Shown here one piece after another: positions 60,991-64,000 of a DNA stretch of 64,000 nt. This stretch comes from Carallia brachiata (Eukaryota; Streptophyta; Magnoliopsida; Malpighiales; Rhizophoraceae), in NCBI GenBank assembly GCA_021464245.1, contig JADCRB010000041.1:1703656-1767655 (forward strand), in the 5' to 3' direction. The stretch's first letter is position 1, and each line of letters starts with the position of its first letter. The translations under genes and the position numbers were made by a program. Below the pieces are notes generated by a model. It was not told the origin of the DNA. It saw only the letters and a list, made by a program, of their open reading frames with translations, and did not search any database.

Positions 60991-61135
60991 TTAAATAATA
61001 ATAAAATAGTTACGCAATTTATCTAACGACATTTAACAATTTATTTGTTTTACTTTTTAAAAATTTTAACTATTTAATAGTTCATATTACTATATTATTA
61101 TTTAAATATTACTACTTAATATTTTTTATTATCAA
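60991..61135 (+). repeat. Dispersed AT-rich repeat, copy 2
   Basis: AATAATAATAAAATAGTTACGCA and the following TCTAACGACATTTAACAATTTA match the copy at 49150-49275 in order. Confidence 0.6.
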
Positions 61136-62487
61136 TTACCAAAAATGTCCTATGGACCAAAATAAGGGGCCACACGTGGGGGAGAGGGGGCGACGCGGGG
61201 TAACCTAACCTAACATTGGATGTGGTCCAAATCATATAAGATTCAGCAGAAACGTTAAGACATGGTAGACAAACAAAGGTGGTGGCTTTTAATATTAGAA
61301 ATTGTAAATAACAGATAAACTAATCTGTCAGCCGACTTGCTGGTATTTCTTTTGGTCTAAGTGGGGAAGTAGGGGTTGTTTTTTTTTTTGGTCAAGAAAT
61401 AGAAAAATATGAGTGAATACTTTAGAATTTATTTAAAAAAAATATGCACCCTCACACTATATAATAAGTTGGTATATGTTACTAAATATATAGAAAAGTA
61501 AATTGTACAGTGTTCAGTTGTAAAATCTAATTATTTTCACAATTATATATGTCTATACATACGTTTAGTTTAACAAAATTAATTAACGAAAATTTAAATT
61601 CATAACTTGTACGATATCACTAATCGCTCCAACCTCTCAATTTGTTGACCACCATCTTCTCTGGAATGCAAGTGGCACCCATATCATCAACCAACTTCAA
61701 GATCTCACACTATGATTGTTCCGGGTCATTCCGATAAATACATTGAGTAATGTAACTGGTTTTTTCTTTCATTTTCATTTATGGACCTTGTTTTTGCCAC
61801 ACCACCTTGTTTTGAATAAGAAAAAAAGGTACTCGTAAGTATGTTAATTATAACACTTTAGTTTTTGTCACGCCACATTTATGTTTGTCTTTTTGCTATT
61901 AAGTATAAATTTGATCACTGACCTTTTATATTGATAAACCGAGTTTCCCCAAATCAAAGCCAAAACGACAGAGAGAGTTACTGCCAGCTACTAAAAATAT
62001 TTTCCAATGCTTTAATATAAAACACTTAGTTAAGGACCTCTCCTGCCAAATTCAAGGAAGTTAAACATCAATTTAGACACCTATAAATCTATTCCCAGCA
62101 CATGCATGACTTGATTCCAAAATCACTGGACCACACTGGCTCAGCCAACATCACTGTCCTAACGTGGGCACATTATTGATACAATTTATGACGCCATGGA
62201 TATTGGGTGTTTCTACGTCCAAAAAAAAAAGAGATATTGGGTGTTTCTAAAGGGATGCAGATCGTCATGTGTATTAATAAATTCTAATACACTGACATCG
62301 AAATCGGATTAAATTGAAGATCTCAAATTTGAATTTCAAATTAATCAATTAACAAAAAAAAAAAAAACCCTCAATCGTCCCTCCACTGGTAGTTCCTCGA
62401 TTGTTTTATCAGTCAAACATTTGATAAAAACATTTGACTGTTTAATGAACAGGTAATCTCAATACCAACGTCCAAAACATATTACAC
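61136..62487. other. Intergenic DNA
   Basis: No gene recognised. AGATATTGGGTGTTTCTA-type sequence occurs twice near 62195-62250 around an A-run. Confidence 0.5.
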
Positions 62488-63370
62488 TTATTCTTTTGGT
62501 GCAATAATTATCCATTTTTTCAATCGGACATCAATGGTGGGTTGGCTTGATACTTGTTCTGCCATTTTTAGTTTGAGTGGCCTTTGCATGATTTTCCTCG
62601 AAGGAGATTTTGAGCTATTGTCCACAAAATGCACCCCATGACTTTTCTTGTAATAAGCAAAATTGGAAGCAACATGTTTGATTACATCTTCTTCGCTATC
62701 TTTGGCTTCTTTGCCCATCAGAATACAAGCAGCCGGGAGCTCTCCACCTCCTCATCAGGCACCCTGTAAATCCATATTATTAACGATCCCATCATTGACA
62801 TTTAGGCACTCAAAATAGCCAAAATTCTACAATTGCCTTGGAATAGATTTTTTTATTTTAACTAGACCTTATAATTGACTTCGTATATGACAGAACAAAA
62901 TGATGATGATAGATTTATTTAGTTGGCCCAATTAAATCTGATATTGAAGTTTTGTTGTTGGTGTTGTTTGAGCAACGCCTTCAAATAGAATGTTGAATGG
63001 GAAATTCTAAAAAATTTTTAAGCAAAGATCCATCACCAGCATGACCTCTGTTGACCCATTTCACAGGATTGTATCGCGACTCTGCCATCTCATGGAATCC
63101 AAAGAAATTTTGTTACCCATCCATTTATTGGGTCTATGTCACCTGATGTACTCCTGCAAATTATTTATTTAAGGTTTTTTTTTATGTTAATTAGTTTTGA
63201 CTAGTATTTAAAAATCAAAATTTTTGGTTTTGGGAAAAGTTGGTTGAAATAGGAGAAAATGTGCCAACAATTAGGATGTTGACCGGCAGCTGAATACTCA
63301 CGGGCAAAACGGCCGCATCTTCAATTGAGGGATGTGGAAGCACGATGGCCTCTAGTTCTGCAGGGGCCAC
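62488..63370 (-). pseudogene. 4-coumarate:CoA-ligase-like C-terminal fragment
   Basis: Exon A (63370-63302) reads VAPAELEAIVLPHPSIEDAA, the classic start of the C-terminal domain of 4CL-like acyl-activating enzymes, with AG and GTGAGT at its edges. Exon B (about 62770-62488) starts VPDEE, then changes frame to GELPAACILMGKEAKDSEED, and continues VASNFAYYKK, VHFVDNSSKSPSRKIM. The family's PKSPSGKI lysine motif has become SKSPSRKI, losing the Pro and Gly. An extra G at the acceptor and a missing base near 62748 break the frame, with TGA codons in the acceptor frame. Such enzymes adenylate carboxylic acids and form CoA esters. The adenylation domain would lie beyond 63370; I found no convincing exon before the window end. 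Very probably dead. Confidence 0.72.
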
Positions 63371-64000
63371 CTGCCAAGCCAAATTCGCCCATAAATTATC
63401 AGAGGCAATGTTTTTGCAATGACCTCAATCCAATGCAAAAGGGGCAAAAAAAAAAAAAAAAAAAACAGAGAAAAGCTTGCATGTTGTACACGTGCTTATT
63501 GTATCAGTATGTTTTTTGTTTTCTTTCCCTTGTTCAGAGTCTCATGCTATGCCTTCTGAATTGCTGTCGTTTGTATCTTGCAGGTTTGTCATGCCCCATA
63601 ATAACTACAGGTCCCAACCCTTTTTCTTTTCCAAAAATTGAAAAACAAGTGATGCCCGTAATTTTATTAGAATTTTAATTTTACATCGTAGAGAATAAAT
63701 AATAATTAGATAATTGTAATATTATTTACATTAGATAATAAATTATGTATTTAATTTCATCATTTAATTTTAATAAAATTTAAAATTATAATTTTTTTGA
63801 TATAAATTTAAATCAGTCAATAAATCAGTCAAATCACTAAAAGTGGTGGTCCCACCGATATTAATGCTTTCTAATAAATTATTGCGCTGGTAGACCCACA
63901 AAACCACAGTGTGCTGTTTGGTCCATACGCAAAACCATATCTTGACCTCAACTGCAAACCTTTGCAGCCACCCATCCTTGTCTATTGTACTCTGGCAGTC
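63371..64000. other. Intergenic or intronic DNA to the window edge
   Basis: May be an intron of the 4CL-like gene or flank. An A-run lies at 63447-63466. No exon could be supported. Confidence 0.45.

Overview
The window is nuclear DNA of a flowering plant, most likely a woody eudicot. It is AT-rich, has short GT-AG introns, and carries a photosystem I antenna gene, an SBP-box gene with a miR156 site, a Tat-type Ty3/gypsy element and a plant L1 LINE. I could not settle the species. Exon joins were worked out by eye from splice sites and reading-frame continuity; each intact gene adds up to a whole number of codons.

Layout: 781-6751 is a 5'-incomplete Ty3/gypsy element of the Tat lineage. It holds a frameshifted pol end, a tandem-repeat spacer, a polypurine tract and a 3' LTR with its own TATA box. 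Between pol and the LTR lies an apparently intact WUSCHEL-like homeobox gene with homeodomain, WUS box, EAR-like end, one 86-bp intron and its own TATA box. This is the most unusual object in the window. 8240-12000 holds a foldback element, a LINE RNase H relic, a SINE-like unit and a tandem duplication. 13389-14680 is LHCA2 (+). 15502-18815 is an AlkB-homolog-1-type dioxygenase (-). 20181-24067 is a DUF493 protein (+). 25076-25830 is an old tandem duplication split by a 306-bp MITE. 26745-28232 is a MOCOS-like gene (+) broken by two frameshifts. 32598-33640 is a GPI-anchored lipid transfer protein (+). 34752-40773 is a nearly complete L1 LINE with perfect target-site duplications. 41533-44794 is a three-finger RanBP2-type zinc-finger protein (+). 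54105-57371 is an SPL2/10/11-like SBP-box gene (-). 62488-63370 is the decayed C-terminal end of a 4-coumarate:CoA-ligase-like gene (-).

The single-copy genes do not form a pathway; they are ordinary neighbours on a plant chromosome. Long AT-rich stretches, above all 44800-54100 and 57400-62480, hold only microsatellites and dispersed repeats. Two single N bases (780 and 3163) bracket exactly the frameshift-rich part of the gypsy pol and meet a 195-bp duplication, so that interval should be read as a likely poor assembly patch.
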